From the NCBI RefSeq assembly GCF_002251795.1, contig NZ_NOXU01000026.1, positions 62,001-126,000 on the forward strand: 64,000 nt of DNA, read 5' to 3'. The stretch's first letter is position 1; each line of letters begins with the position of its first letter. The notes under the pieces were generated by a model that was not told where the DNA came from, made no database searches, and saw only the letters and a program-made list of their open reading frames with translations. The position numbers and the translations under genes were made by a program. Origin of the DNA: Niveispirillum lacus. Lineage in GTDB: Bacteria; Pseudomonadota; Alphaproteobacteria; Azospirillales; Azospirillaceae. Shown here piece by piece: positions 45,967-54,532 of this stretch.

Positions 45967-47028
45967 CTATGGTTTTGCTGTGGCTGGGGTCGGTCGGGCG
46001 CCGGCGCGCGAGGCCATTTCCAGCGCCATATTCAGCGCATCATCGGCATGGGTGACAATATCCGGGGCGACACCCTGGCCTTCCCAACCCCAACCATCAT
46101 CGGGATCATAGGATCGGCCCACAGGGATGAAGGCTGCGAACCGGCCACTGATCTCTTCCACCCCGCCAAAATGGCCGGCGCCGTAAGTCTTTTCCCCAAT
46201 GATCGTGGCGCGCTTGGTGCGCTTGAAGGCCATAGCCAGATGTTCGGCAGCAGACGCGGTTCGTCGGGAGGTCAGGTAATAGACCGGAACTGATTGCAGC
46301 CGGGTAACCGTCTTGTCCGGGGTCACCATATGGTCCTGGCGAATGACGCCGTCGGGTGCGTCCTGCCGGACCAGTGATCGATAGGCCGGCATGCCACGGG
46401 CAAAGGCAGAAGCACGGGTGTCCATACGCACCAATGTGGTCGATTGCGCAAAAAGTAGCGGCAGGATCGCATCCATCTCATCCAGGCCGCCGCCGCGATG
46501 GGGGCGGGCATCGATAATCACGGCACGGGCTGTCGCCGCCTGTTCAACAAGGAAGTTGCGCACTGCTGCTATCACCTTCGTTTCACCAAAAAAGCCATTG
46601 AAACGCAGATAAGCGACATCGCCGATCATTGAGGCGTCTTCCAGCCCTTGGGGCCCATTGGGTTTAGCACTGGCCGGCATGTCGGGTTGTTGCGGGCGCG
46701 GCGCGCGGTTTTGGAAAACGCTGACTGGTGCCAACCGAAGATGGCCGTCGCGGTTGATTGCCTGCAGATCGGCTGTGACACGTTCGCCAAAGGCAGTCGG
46801 ATCGGTCAGGTCTGCATAGGCATCCTTGTCCGCCTTTTCGCGCAGCATCCCCGCATAACGAGCGCCGACCTCCGGAAAGACAAAGTTAGCGGCCAGACGG
46901 TCCGCCAATGTTCGCAGCACCTCAGCACGCTCCGCTTTACCCATCGGCCCCGTTGCCGGAACCTGGGCCAATACAGGGGCAGCCAGGGTGGTCAGGGCCA
47001 GGGTCAGAAAATGGCGACGCTTCAACAT
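45967..47028 (-). CDS. Exported S41-family (C-terminal processing) peptidase
   Basis: This 353-residue protein begins MLKRRHFLTLALTTLAAPVL, a twin-arginine-like signal (RRHFLTL) ending near LAQ. The S41 core is present: GDVAYLRFNGFFGE, IIDARPHRGGG (variant of the family's DxRxNxGG), and the catalytic Ser259 in TSRRTASAAEHLA. The later KRATIIGEKTYGAGHFGG and RSYDPDDGWGWEGQGVAPD complete the domain. No PDZ domain is evident, so it resembles the compact IRBP/TSPc type. The substrate is unknown. Confidence 0.88.
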   Translation of the reverse strand: MLKRRHFLTLALTTLAAPVLAQVPATGPMGKAERAEVLRTLADRLAANFVFPEVGARYAGMLREKADKDAYADLTDPTAFGERVTADLQAINRDGHLRLAPVSVFQNRAPRPQQPDMPASAKPNGPQGLEDASMIGDVAYLRFNGFFGETKVIAAVRNFLVEQAATARAVIIDARPHRGGGLDEMDAILPLLFAQSTTLVRMDTRASAFARGMPAYRSLVRQDAPDGVIRQDHMVTPDKTVTRLQSVPVYYLTSRRTASAAEHLAMAFKRTKRATIIGEKTYGAGHFGGVEEISGRFAAFIPVGRSYDPDDGWGWEGQGVAPDIVTHADDALNMALEMASRAGARPTPATAKP

Positions 47029-47180
47029 AAAGTGCTCTCCGCTCGCTTAGCCGGTCAGTGACCACTGGCAAAGCACTCGCCATGCCACACCGGAAAAGGA
47101 CGGAAAATCGGGTTTTCCTGCTTGGCGCTTGTGTCCGCTGGTGAACAGTCTGTCCGGTTACGGACAGCGCGCTGTTCGTC

Positions 47181-47924
47181 TTAAGGGGAAACTGTTCGCG
47201 CCAAGGTCGCCAGCCGCATCATTTCTGTATGGGCCTGCCCCACATCATAGACTGGCGCGGTGAAGGCAAGGCGAGCCGTATCGGCATCGGTGCGTAGATC
47301 CAGGCCGTCCGGGTCAAGGCCGGTCATGCACCAGCGACCGTGACCCTTGCCCAACAACGCTGTGGCATACAGGGCCAGGGCATCGGCATGGTCCTGGTTC
47401 ATGTGGGCGACGAGTTCGGCTTCCGCCCGTGCGAGATATTCGCATGCAGTGGCGGGGAGGCACAGATCATCAGTCGACAGCGTATGGATGCGCCCGAAAC
47501 CGGCCACCAGATGCCCGTCCGTGATGACAACCCGCCACAAACCAAAATCGCCGAAGCCGGCATAGGTTACGGCGGTTGGCTGCCGGGTCAGGAAACGGCG
47601 CAGGAGGGCGGGGTCCTGGGTCGGTTCCGCTTGTCCACGTACGGACAGCCGCGGACCGGTCAGCCGGTCGATATGGCCGGCAGTGCCGTCGAACAGCAAG
47701 CCGCAGCGTGGGTCGACCAGCAGGTTGCGTGTATGTTCGGCCAGACCGGAAATCAGCAGTAAGGGGCATCCGTCCGTTGCAAATCCGATCAGGGCAAGGG
47801 AGGGGCTGGGCCAGCCCGCACGATCGCCGCCCGGACGGGTCAGCGTTGCCAAGGTTGCCTGGGTACAGCCCCGCATCAGGTTCCGCGCACCTGTTGCATG
47901 ACTTTTCTGATCGTTATCCGCCAT
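47181..47924 (-). CDS. HugZ-like FMN-binding split-barrel protein with DUF2470 domain
   Basis: This 247-residue cytosolic protein has an N-terminal pyridoxamine-phosphate-oxidase-like barrel (about 10-145) and a C-terminal DUF2470 domain with the signature VAHMNQDHADALALYA. The same layout occurs in HugZ/HutZ proteins involved in heme degradation, but many members bind FMN or have unknown roles. It lies 74 bp behind the GNAT gene on the same strand, so it may belong to the amine-oxidation array or be separate. Confidence 0.8.
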   Translation of the reverse strand: MADNDQKSHATGARNLMRGCTQATLATLTRPGGDRAGWPSPSLALIGFATDGCPLLLISGLAEHTRNLLVDPRCGLLFDGTAGHIDRLTGPRLSVRGQAEPTQDPALLRRFLTRQPTAVTYAGFGDFGLWRVVITDGHLVAGFGRIHTLSTDDLCLPATACEYLARAEAELVAHMNQDHADALALYATALLGKGHGRWCMTGLDPDGLDLRTDADTARLAFTAPVYDVGQAHTEMMRLATLARTVSP

Positions 47925-47998
47925 GATCTTTTGCCATCCCCTGTCATTTGCCAGAGGGTGGGCGAAACCGGAAAGGTTGGGAAGGGGGCTGCTTGCCG

Positions 47999-48541
47999 CT
48001 ACCCGATTGATTTGCGCATGGGTACAAATGGGATGACGTGACCGTCGGGCAGATGCTCGGTATGTGTGCCTGTCGCGATGAAACCCAGGGCGAGGTAAAG
48101 CGATACGCCGGGTAACGTTGCCATCAACTCAAGGCTTTTGAACCCTTCCGACAGTGCTGCCTGTTCAGCAGCACGCATCATCCGACTAGCGAGACCGCGC
48201 CGTGCAAAGGCAGGGTCAACGAAAAAGGCCCGGATTTTGGCTGCGTCAGTGACAGGGTTCAGTAGCTCAGCCGAACGCCCTGCCGCCTGATCCCCGCCGA
48301 ACAGTGTCCGGCGCCGACTCCACCCGCCACAGGCGGCATAACATTCGCCGACCAGGACGGTGAAGTAGGTGCCATCGGCAATCAACGTGCCGTCAATGCC
48401 GAAGATCGCCTTCAGTGACGCATCGATCTGGTCGGTGCTGTAATGGTCCCGGCTGAGATCGCGCACGGACCGTTCCACCAGCCTCTCCAGCGCCGGTCGA
48501 TCTGCGGGCGTGGCAAGACGCAGAACGGGTTCATTCGCCAT
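47999..48541 (-). CDS. GNAT-family N-acetyltransferase
   Basis: This 180-residue acetyltransferase contains the acetyl-CoA motif A region (IRAFFVDPAFARRGLASRMM) followed by AAEQAALSEGFKSLELMATL and a C-terminal LYLALGFIATG, the typical GNAT pattern. It starts two bp after the cytochrome c stop, so cotranscription with the amine oxidase genes is very likely. It may acetylate an amine substrate or product in the cytosol, but this is inference from position. Confidence 0.9.
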   Translation of the reverse strand: MANEPVLRLATPADRPALERLVERSVRDLSRDHYSTDQIDASLKAIFGIDGTLIADGTYFTVLVGECYAACGGWSRRRTLFGGDQAAGRSAELLNPVTDAAKIRAFFVDPAFARRGLASRMMRAAEQAALSEGFKSLELMATLPGVSLYLALGFIATGTHTEHLPDGHVIPFVPMRKSIG

Positions 48542-48543
48542 GG

Positions 48544-48957
48544 TTACTGCCGCATCCCCTTCACATCCTCGGGCGTTACGACATCCTTATAGCCGTTGCC
48601 GAAATGTGTGCGGACATAATTGACGACAGCGGCCACCTGTTCATCCGACAGATAGGCGAAGGCCGGCATCGCCTTCTGCCCATTGACGACCAGATGCACG
48701 GGATAGGTCCCGGCCTCCAGGTTGGTGTTGGCGGCAAGGGCCGGATAGGCCCCGGCCCCGGTCGCCCCTTTGCCGTCGGGCATGTGACAGCCCTGACAGA
48801 TCGCGTGATAGAGCTGCTCGCCGTTTTGATAGGCGAAACGGCGGGCATCGGCAAAGTCGCTGCTCTGCGCATCCGTGCTCTGGGCACCGGCAGGACCAGA
48901 GGCCGCCAGAGCGGCCAGGAACAGGGCAGCGATTGACAGTGGCTTGACCATGCGCAT
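48544..48957 (-). CDS. Periplasmic class I cytochrome c
   Basis: This 137-residue protein has a signal peptide (residues 1-25, cleavage near AGA-QS) and a single heme site CQGCH at 54-58. The likely distal ligand is Met97 in KAMPAF. AGGGAG precedes the ATG. It lies 17 bp downstream of the flavin amine oxidase gene. For related exported flavin amine oxidases such as NicA2, a neighbouring cytochrome c is the physiological electron acceptor, so the same role is inferred here. Confidence 0.94.
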   Translation of the reverse strand: MRMVKPLSIAALFLAALAASGPAGAQSTDAQSSDFADARRFAYQNGEQLYHAICQGCHMPDGKGATGAGAYPALAANTNLEAGTYPVHLVVNGQKAMPAFAYLSDEQVAAVVNYVRTHFGNGYKDVVTPEDVKGMRQ

Positions 48958-48974
48958 GGTCTTTCTCCCTCTCA

Positions 48975-50585
48975 TCATTTCGCAACAACGCGCTGGTGAA
49001 GTCGACCAATGGCGTCCAGTGCGGACAGAACCGCCCCCTCCTGCCAAGCCGGCAGATAGGAAACATGTTCACCGGCCAGCAGGATGCGCCCGTCGATCTG
49101 GCACATATTCTTGTAATGCTCGGCCCGCTTGGCCGCCGTCCAGGACCCGAAACAGCCCAGAGTCCAGGGCACGCGGTGCCAAGCGACCGCCACACCATTA
49201 TCGAATTCTTGTCGATATTGAGGGTGGATCTGCGCGCCGAACTCAACGCATTTCTTCACCCTTTCCTCCGGCGCCATGGCGGCGAATTCATAGGCGAATG
49301 GACCCCAGGGATAGGCCCCCAGCAGTACGCCCTTGCCCGGCTGGGCAAAACGGCTATTGGGGTAGGCGATCAGAGAGATGGGCAGGTCGGTATAGGTGAT
49401 ACCGCCATAGATCTCCTCATCCTCTTCCCAGAAGCGGCGCTTGAACTGCAAGCCCACCTTGAACGCCGCCTCATAGGGCAGGGCGTTGATGGCGGCGTCC
49501 ATGTCGGACGATACGTTCTTCTTGATCTGCGACAGGATGGAGGCGGGAATGGTGCACAGGCACCAGTCGGCCTTGGCCGTCTTAACGGCGCCGCCAGCCT
49601 TGGTATCGGTGTAGGTAACCGTGACGCCCCCCGAATCCTGCTGAATCTCGGTAACCTTGGCGTTATAGGTGATCTTGTCCTTCACCTTCGCGGCCAGGGC
49701 CAGGGGGCCGGCATCCATGCCGCCTTCCGGCTGGAACAAGGCTGTCTGGAATTCGTACCCCGAACCTGTTCCGATGGCCCGCCAAAGGCCGGATTGCAGA
49801 AGTTGCGAGAACTCGATGGGTTTGGAGAAGACGGGTTCGCCCGACAGACCGCCGCCGGGGTCCTTCTCAAAGCCGCGTCGGTTGGAGGTCTCGGCATTGG
49901 CCTTATAGGCATAGTTGTCATCCAGGGCGCCCCAGTCCTGCATGGCCTCCAGCAGCTTTTCCTGGTCTTCCTTGGTAACAAAGCCGTCCAGCCCGCCCTT
50001 GTGCCCCAGCTTGGACAAAAGCTCGGCCACATGGCCGTTGAAATCGGCCAGCACATGGCGATAGCGCTGCGGCTTGCCGTCAAAGGCATTCTTGGAATGA
50101 ACATAGGCGTTGTAATTGACCTGGAAAAACGGCTCCAGCTTTACGCCCAGCTCACGGTAATAGTGCATGACAGCGCGATGATGGTATGGCACGCGCCAGG
50201 GTCCAGGATTTAGGTAATGCCCCTTGTCGAACCCCACTTTCTGTGTGAAGCCGCCCAACTCGGTATAGGTGTCGCCGCCGCGCAGCGTCCAGGCGCGACC
50301 ACCGGCCTTTTCCCGGTATTCTAGCACCTGCACCTTGTACCCAGCCTTGCCCAGTTCGTAGGCTGCCACCAGCCCGGCCCAACCGGCACCCAGGATCAGT
50401 ACCGAGGCACCCTTGGGCGCACCGGATAGGCTGGGCGGCCCTGCAAACGGGCTTTCTGCCGCATAACCCAGCGACGTCGCCGCCTGATACATGACGGAGC
50501 TGCCCGCGGCCGTACCGATCATGGCCAGCAACTCGCGCCGCGTCATGCGGGCACGAGGGGGCATATTGTTCATTGCAACCATCAT
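48975..50585 (-). CDS. Tat-exported FAD-dependent amine oxidase/dehydrogenase
   Basis: This 536-residue flavoprotein of the monoamine oxidase superfamily oxidises an amine or amino acid to an imine. The N-terminus has a twin-arginine signal (MTRRELLAMIG, Arg16-Arg17). The FAD Rossmann motif VLILGAGWAGLVAAYELGKA with Glu89, then GGRAW (95-99), and the C-terminal FAD motif RILLAGEHVSYLPAWQEGAV are all intact. Adjacent ATGs at 50585, 50582 and 50573 are possible; GAGG favours 50582. The cytochrome c gene follows at 17 bp and the TonB receptor precedes it. The substrate is unknown. Confidence 0.92.
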   Translation of the reverse strand: MMVAMNNMPPRARMTRRELLAMIGTAAGSSVMYQAATSLGYAAESPFAGPPSLSGAPKGASVLILGAGWAGLVAAYELGKAGYKVQVLEYREKAGGRAWTLRGGDTYTELGGFTQKVGFDKGHYLNPGPWRVPYHHRAVMHYYRELGVKLEPFFQVNYNAYVHSKNAFDGKPQRYRHVLADFNGHVAELLSKLGHKGGLDGFVTKEDQEKLLEAMQDWGALDDNYAYKANAETSNRRGFEKDPGGGLSGEPVFSKPIEFSQLLQSGLWRAIGTGSGYEFQTALFQPEGGMDAGPLALAAKVKDKITYNAKVTEIQQDSGGVTVTYTDTKAGGAVKTAKADWCLCTIPASILSQIKKNVSSDMDAAINALPYEAAFKVGLQFKRRFWEEDEEIYGGITYTDLPISLIAYPNSRFAQPGKGVLLGAYPWGPFAYEFAAMAPEERVKKCVEFGAQIHPQYRQEFDNGVAVAWHRVPWTLGCFGSWTAAKRAEHYKNMCQIDGRILLAGEHVSYLPAWQEGAVLSALDAIGRLHQRVVAK

Positions 50586-50620
50586 CGCCTCAATGGGAAA
50601 TCGGGACGCAATCCCTCAAG

Positions 50621-50650
50621 CACCGCCCCCGGATCGAACCGGGGGCGGTG
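50621..50650 (-). other. Strong hairpin between the TonB receptor and flavin oxidase genes
   Basis: A perfect 12-bp stem (CACCGCCCCCGG at 50621-50632, CCGGGGGCGGTG at 50639-50650) with a 6-base loop and no U-run. Without a U-tract it is more likely a 3' stabiliser or partial attenuator that lets the receptor and the enzyme be made in different amounts from one transcript. Confidence 0.65.
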
Positions 50651-50730
50651 AAGGTCGAGATGACAGGGATCACTTGAAAATCCGGGGACGGACAGGGATG
50701 GGCCCGCCGCCCCCGTTACGCACCGCAGGA

Positions 50731-53175
50731 TCAGAACTTGACGGTCACACGGGCATAATACATGCCACCGTTGTACCCCATGGGTGAGGTGTCGGGATAA
50801 ACCTGACCCACGGCATAACCACCACCAGCCAGGGCATCGACCTTGTCCGGGTAATTGTCGAACATGTTCTGCACGCCGATGGCGAAGTTGATGTCCTCAT
50901 AGACATCATAGGAAACTTCGGTGTCGAACAGCCATTCGGACCCGAAGGTCTTGGCATAGTTGGCCGTGTCGGTGAACTTGCTATAGTAGCTTGCACGGCC
51001 AAGGATGGAGAAGGCGCCCAGCGTATATTGGGCGGAGAAATTGCCGCGGAATTTCGGCAACTGCTTCTCCAGGTCGGCCTTGCGCGTATCATCGATCACG
51101 GCGGTGTTACGCTTGGTCACCTTGGTCTTGTTGTAGTTAAGGGCTGCTGTCAGATCGACCTTGCCCTCACCCGCCGGGACCGAGGTGTTGGCCACAAAGT
51201 CGACGCCCTGGGTGCGGGTATCGAAGGAATTGGTAAAGTAGTTGACTGCACCCAGCGTGTTGGCACCCGGAACGCCCAGGGCCGCCAGCCGGATCTTGTC
51301 AGCATCTGTCGGGTTGAAGTCACCCGACAGGGCGATACGGTCTTCAACCTTGATGTTATAATAGTCGATGGTGACGTTGATATCGGCCAGATCGGCGACG
51401 ATACCGCCGGCGAAATTGGTGCTCTTTTCTTCAGACAGCGGCTGCGCACCGAAATACTGCGCCACCAGGCTGGCGGCCGGATAGGTGCCACGCGCCACCG
51501 GGCTGGAACTGCCGGCCGGGAAGAAGGTTTGTACTGACGATGTCTGTGACTGGCCGGGTGTGGGCGCACGGAAACCGGTATTGACCGAACCACGGACGGC
51601 AAAGCTGTCGGTGATGTCGTAACGGCTGCTGAGCTTCCAGTTGAAGGTGGAGCCGAAAAAGTCGAAATCCTCATACCGGGCGGCGACGCCAACCGTGAAG
51701 CTGTCGGTGACGTCACCTTCCATGTCGGCATAGAAGGCGATGTTGTCGCGCTTGAACTCGCCCGAATCCTCTGGACGGAAGCCGGGATAGCCGTTGGACC
51801 CGATGGGCAGGGCCGCGGGCAGCCGGGTGCGGAAATCGATGAACGAAGCGTAGGGGCCGACCGTGTAGGAGGCCGGGTCGCCAGGGCCGATTTCATACAG
51901 TTCGCGGCGGAACTCCGTACCCACTGCGATGTTCAGCGGGGTGGCCCAGCCGATTTCCACCGGATAGGACAGATCGACGTTGAAGTTCTCTTCTTCCTGA
52001 ACCAGCCGCCCGACATAGAATTCACGCGGACTTGCCGGACCCAGCGACGGGTTGACGGTATTCTTCAGTTCGTAATCAATCTGACTGCGCCCGAACGACC
52101 CGGACATGCTGTACACCAGACCGCTTTCCAATTCATGCTTGAAACCACCGACGATGGAGGCGTCCTTCACGTCGCCGTAGAAGCGCGGCGTGAAGCCCAG
52201 CGGAAACCATTCGGTGAAGCGGAAACCATCCGGATCACCCGCCACGGGAAGGGTCGGGCCATTCACAGCGTGTGTCAGGCTCGGCGGGCGATAGTAGAAG
52301 GACCCATTAGACTTCGACGCACCATAATTACCGAACAGGAAGATTGAGGTGCTTTCAGTCAGCTCGATGCCGGAATTAACGAAAACGCGCGTCGCCTCCG
52401 CATCCGGGTCACCCCAGTTCATGGCAAGATCGGTCTTGGCAGCCGGCGCGCGCGGGTCCTGGACGCCGCGGTTGGTGGGGTCGCCCTGGCTGTATTCAGC
52501 CGACAGGTTGAAGAAACCATTGGGGCCCAGCGGCAGACCGACATTGGCCGCAAATTTGGCATTGTCGCCGTCACCTTCATAGGTGGAGCCATATTGGATC
52601 GTGGCTGAACCCCCTTCCGATGCGTCTTTGAGCTGGAAATTCATCACGCCGGCAATGGCGTCCGAGCCGTACTGGGCGGCGGCGCCGTCACGCAGCACCT
52701 CTACCTGTTTAATGGCAATGGCCGGGATCTGTGACAGGTCGGACGCCTGGGCACCCGCTGCCAGCGCGCCACCGGACAATTGCACCAGGGCCGACCGGTG
52801 ACGTCGCTTGCCATTCACCAGGATCAGGGTCTGGTCCGGCGGTAGACCGCGCAGGGTCGGCGGACGCACGAAGGTAGAGCCATCGGAGATACCGTTGCGG
52901 CTGACATTAAAGGAAGGAACCAGGCTGCGCAGGATATCATTGGTATCGCTAAAAGCCTGCTTTTCCAGATCACCCGCCCCCAGAACATCGATGGGCGCGA
53001 GGCTTTCGGTCGCGGTGCGGTTGGCCACGCGCGTACCGGTCACAATGATTTCCTCAATACCGTCGACCGGCTGGGCCATGGCCGACATGGGCAGCAGGCT
53101 GGTCGTGCACAGGATGCCGAATGCGACCTTCCGCACGGATGCGCGCTTGGCCGGCTTGCTGTTATTTACCTTCAT
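50731..53175 (-). CDS. TonB-dependent outer-membrane receptor 1
   Basis: This 814-residue receptor has a signal peptide ending near AMA-QP, then a TonB-box-like EEIIVTGTR, a plug domain (about 55-170, with FVRPPTLRGLPPDQTLILVN and QVEVLRDGAAAQYGSDAIAG) and a 22-strand type barrel ending in Phe (ARVTVKF). The start ATG at 53175 has AGGGGA upstream. It is paralogous to the receptor at 55797-58340. Position between ridA and the flavin amine oxidase suggests that it imports the amine substrate. Confidence 0.95.
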   Translation of the reverse strand: MKVNNSKPAKRASVRKVAFGILCTTSLLPMSAMAQPVDGIEEIIVTGTRVANRTATESLAPIDVLGAGDLEKQAFSDTNDILRSLVPSFNVSRNGISDGSTFVRPPTLRGLPPDQTLILVNGKRRHRSALVQLSGGALAAGAQASDLSQIPAIAIKQVEVLRDGAAAQYGSDAIAGVMNFQLKDASEGGSATIQYGSTYEGDGDNAKFAANVGLPLGPNGFFNLSAEYSQGDPTNRGVQDPRAPAAKTDLAMNWGDPDAEATRVFVNSGIELTESTSIFLFGNYGASKSNGSFYYRPPSLTHAVNGPTLPVAGDPDGFRFTEWFPLGFTPRFYGDVKDASIVGGFKHELESGLVYSMSGSFGRSQIDYELKNTVNPSLGPASPREFYVGRLVQEEENFNVDLSYPVEIGWATPLNIAVGTEFRRELYEIGPGDPASYTVGPYASFIDFRTRLPAALPIGSNGYPGFRPEDSGEFKRDNIAFYADMEGDVTDSFTVGVAARYEDFDFFGSTFNWKLSSRYDITDSFAVRGSVNTGFRAPTPGQSQTSSVQTFFPAGSSSPVARGTYPAASLVAQYFGAQPLSEEKSTNFAGGIVADLADINVTIDYYNIKVEDRIALSGDFNPTDADKIRLAALGVPGANTLGAVNYFTNSFDTRTQGVDFVANTSVPAGEGKVDLTAALNYNKTKVTKRNTAVIDDTRKADLEKQLPKFRGNFSAQYTLGAFSILGRASYYSKFTDTANYAKTFGSEWLFDTEVSYDVYEDINFAIGVQNMFDNYPDKVDALAGGGYAVGQVYPDTSPMGYNGGMYYARVTVKF

Positions 53176-53369
53176 GAGAGGTCCCCTGTTCAACTCGGTT
53201 GTTTGGTTCCTTCCTCCTCGGTTGCGCTTCTTCCCATTGATGGTCCCTTTTGCGGGACACTTTGCCGGGGCCCGGTCCCCGCCGCCGGTCTTCCGGTCAT
53301 GCGAGCCCCCCGTCCCCGTCCCCCACCGGCCCCTACCCGTGGGGACGGCAGCGGTTCGTTGAGAACCGA

Positions 53370-53410
53370 AAGGGCTGTTCGGGGGCTTTCCCATTCCCCC
53401 ACCAGCCCTT
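53370..53410 (-). other. Stem-loop between ridA and the TonB receptor gene
   Basis: AAGGGCTG (53370-53377) pairs with CAGCCCTT (53403-53410), with an inner GGGGG/CCCCC pairing. On the minus strand it is followed by TTTCGG and a second small hairpin (CGGTTC/GAACCG, about 53352-53368). It may act as a leaky terminator six bases past the ridA stop. The rest of 53176-53369 holds no gene. Confidence 0.5.
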
Positions 53411-53415
53411 GCCGG

Positions 53416-53916
53416 TTATTGCTTAGCCTTGGCAGCCAGAACTTCGATTTCCACCAGCATGCCGGGAGAGACCAAGCCGGCGATCTGTACCGTGGACCGG
53501 GCCGGCTTGTTGGGCTGCTCCGGCGTGCCGAAGAACTTGGTATAACCGGCCATCATGCCGGCGAAATCCATTTTGCCTTCCTTGGCCGGGTCACCGACCA
53601 GATAGACATGCATCAGCACCACGTCGCCCATGGTCAAGCCCTGGGCCTTCAGGGTTTCCTGGATACGTGTCAGAACATTGACAGTCTGTGTTTCGGTATT
53701 GCCGAAGGATTCGATGCTGCCCGCGGGCGCATCCTTGTTCGCCACGGGCGGCACGGTGCCGGACAGGAAAAACAGGTCAGACCCGGCAGGCACCTGCACT
53801 GCCGCGGCAATGGGGAAGTTCGGCACATCTGTGCGCTTGATCTCGCGGGCCTCTTCCTTGTTGCAGGCTGTCAGCGCTGCCGCAAGGACCAGGAGACTAC
53901 CCAACCGCTTCAACAT
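53416..53916 (-). CDS. RidA-family imine deaminase as a lipoprotein
   Basis: RidA proteins hydrolyse reactive enamines/imines to keto products and ammonia. This 166-residue member is exported: residues 1-18 form a lipoprotein signal with lipobox LTAC (Cys18), followed by Asn, so outer-membrane sorting is expected. The RidA fold shows FFLSGTVP, the key Arg140 in PARSTVQIAGL, and Glu156/Glu158 in VEIEVLAA. GGAGG lies before the ATG. Cytosolic RidA is the norm, so a periplasmic version next to an exported amine oxidase is notable. Confidence 0.92.
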   Translation of the reverse strand: MLKRLGSLLVLAAALTACNKEEAREIKRTDVPNFPIAAAVQVPAGSDLFFLSGTVPPVANKDAPAGSIESFGNTETQTVNVLTRIQETLKAQGLTMGDVVLMHVYLVGDPAKEGKMDFAGMMAGYTKFFGTPEQPNKPARSTVQIAGLVSPGMLVEIEVLAAKAKQ

Positions 53917-53949
53917 TCTTCCTCCGCTATGGATGGGCCGGTGGCTGTG

Positions 53950-54165
53950 TCAGCCACGCACCGGCAAGGACAGGGGATGGACCAACCAGACCTTGCGGCC
54001 TTCATCCCAGGAGACACCGGAGAGAAGTTCCGGCGTGTTGACATTACCGGCCGGCGGCCGGGCCTGACGATCAGCAACCCGTGCTTTGGCAGCAACAAGA
54101 GCCTGTGGGGCCGCAATCACCCTCACGACATTTCTGACGGCGACCCGTACGGCATGTTTGGCCAT
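53950..54165 (-). CDS. Possible small unknown protein upstream of ridA
   Basis: A 71-codon frame begins MAKHAVRVAVRNVVRVIAAP and ends WLVHPLSLPVRG, 33 bases before ridA on the same strand. Third-position GC is only partly biased and there is no clear ribosome binding site. It is either a small conserved-context gene or non-coding leader. Confidence 0.25.
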   Translation of the reverse strand: MAKHAVRVAVRNVVRVIAAPQALVAAKARVADRQARPPAGNVNTPELLSGVSWDEGRKVWLVHPLSLPVRG

Positions 54166-54532
54166 GTCCACCTTCGTGTCTGTCGGCGGGGGATGAGCCG
54201 GCCCATTCTGGCCACTGCGTCGCCGCGAACCGCATCCCCCTGATAGGAAACAGCGTTTCAGCAACAACCGTGCCACGGCTGTGCGTGTGCGAAATCAAGG
54301 ATGCCGGTCCGGAAATCGATTGGACGAATGCTCAACAAAGCAGCAGGCTGCTATCAAAGAAGAAGTTCTGATGGATTTTAAGGCAAGGATGAATTTGAAA
54401 AAAGCAGAATGGTTAATTTGCTCTGAATGGCAGCACGTTTGGTGCCAATTTTTGGGGCAACGGCGATTAACCCCCGACATTCGTCGAGGGTAGGTAGGTC
54501 TGCGTGGCCTCTCTGTCAAGCCGTCCACGCTG
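54166..54532. other. Intergenic region, partly AT-rich
   Basis: From about 54340 to 54440 the sequence is AT-rich. It contains a 70-codon frame on the plus strand that I do not believe. A promoter for the minus-strand ridA array is expected here or just downstream, but I see no clear consensus. Confidence 0.35.

Noticed and set aside
54281-54493. 70-codon plus-strand frame before ridA
   Set aside because: AT-rich, mixed residue content and no ribosome binding site at the start; looks non-coding.
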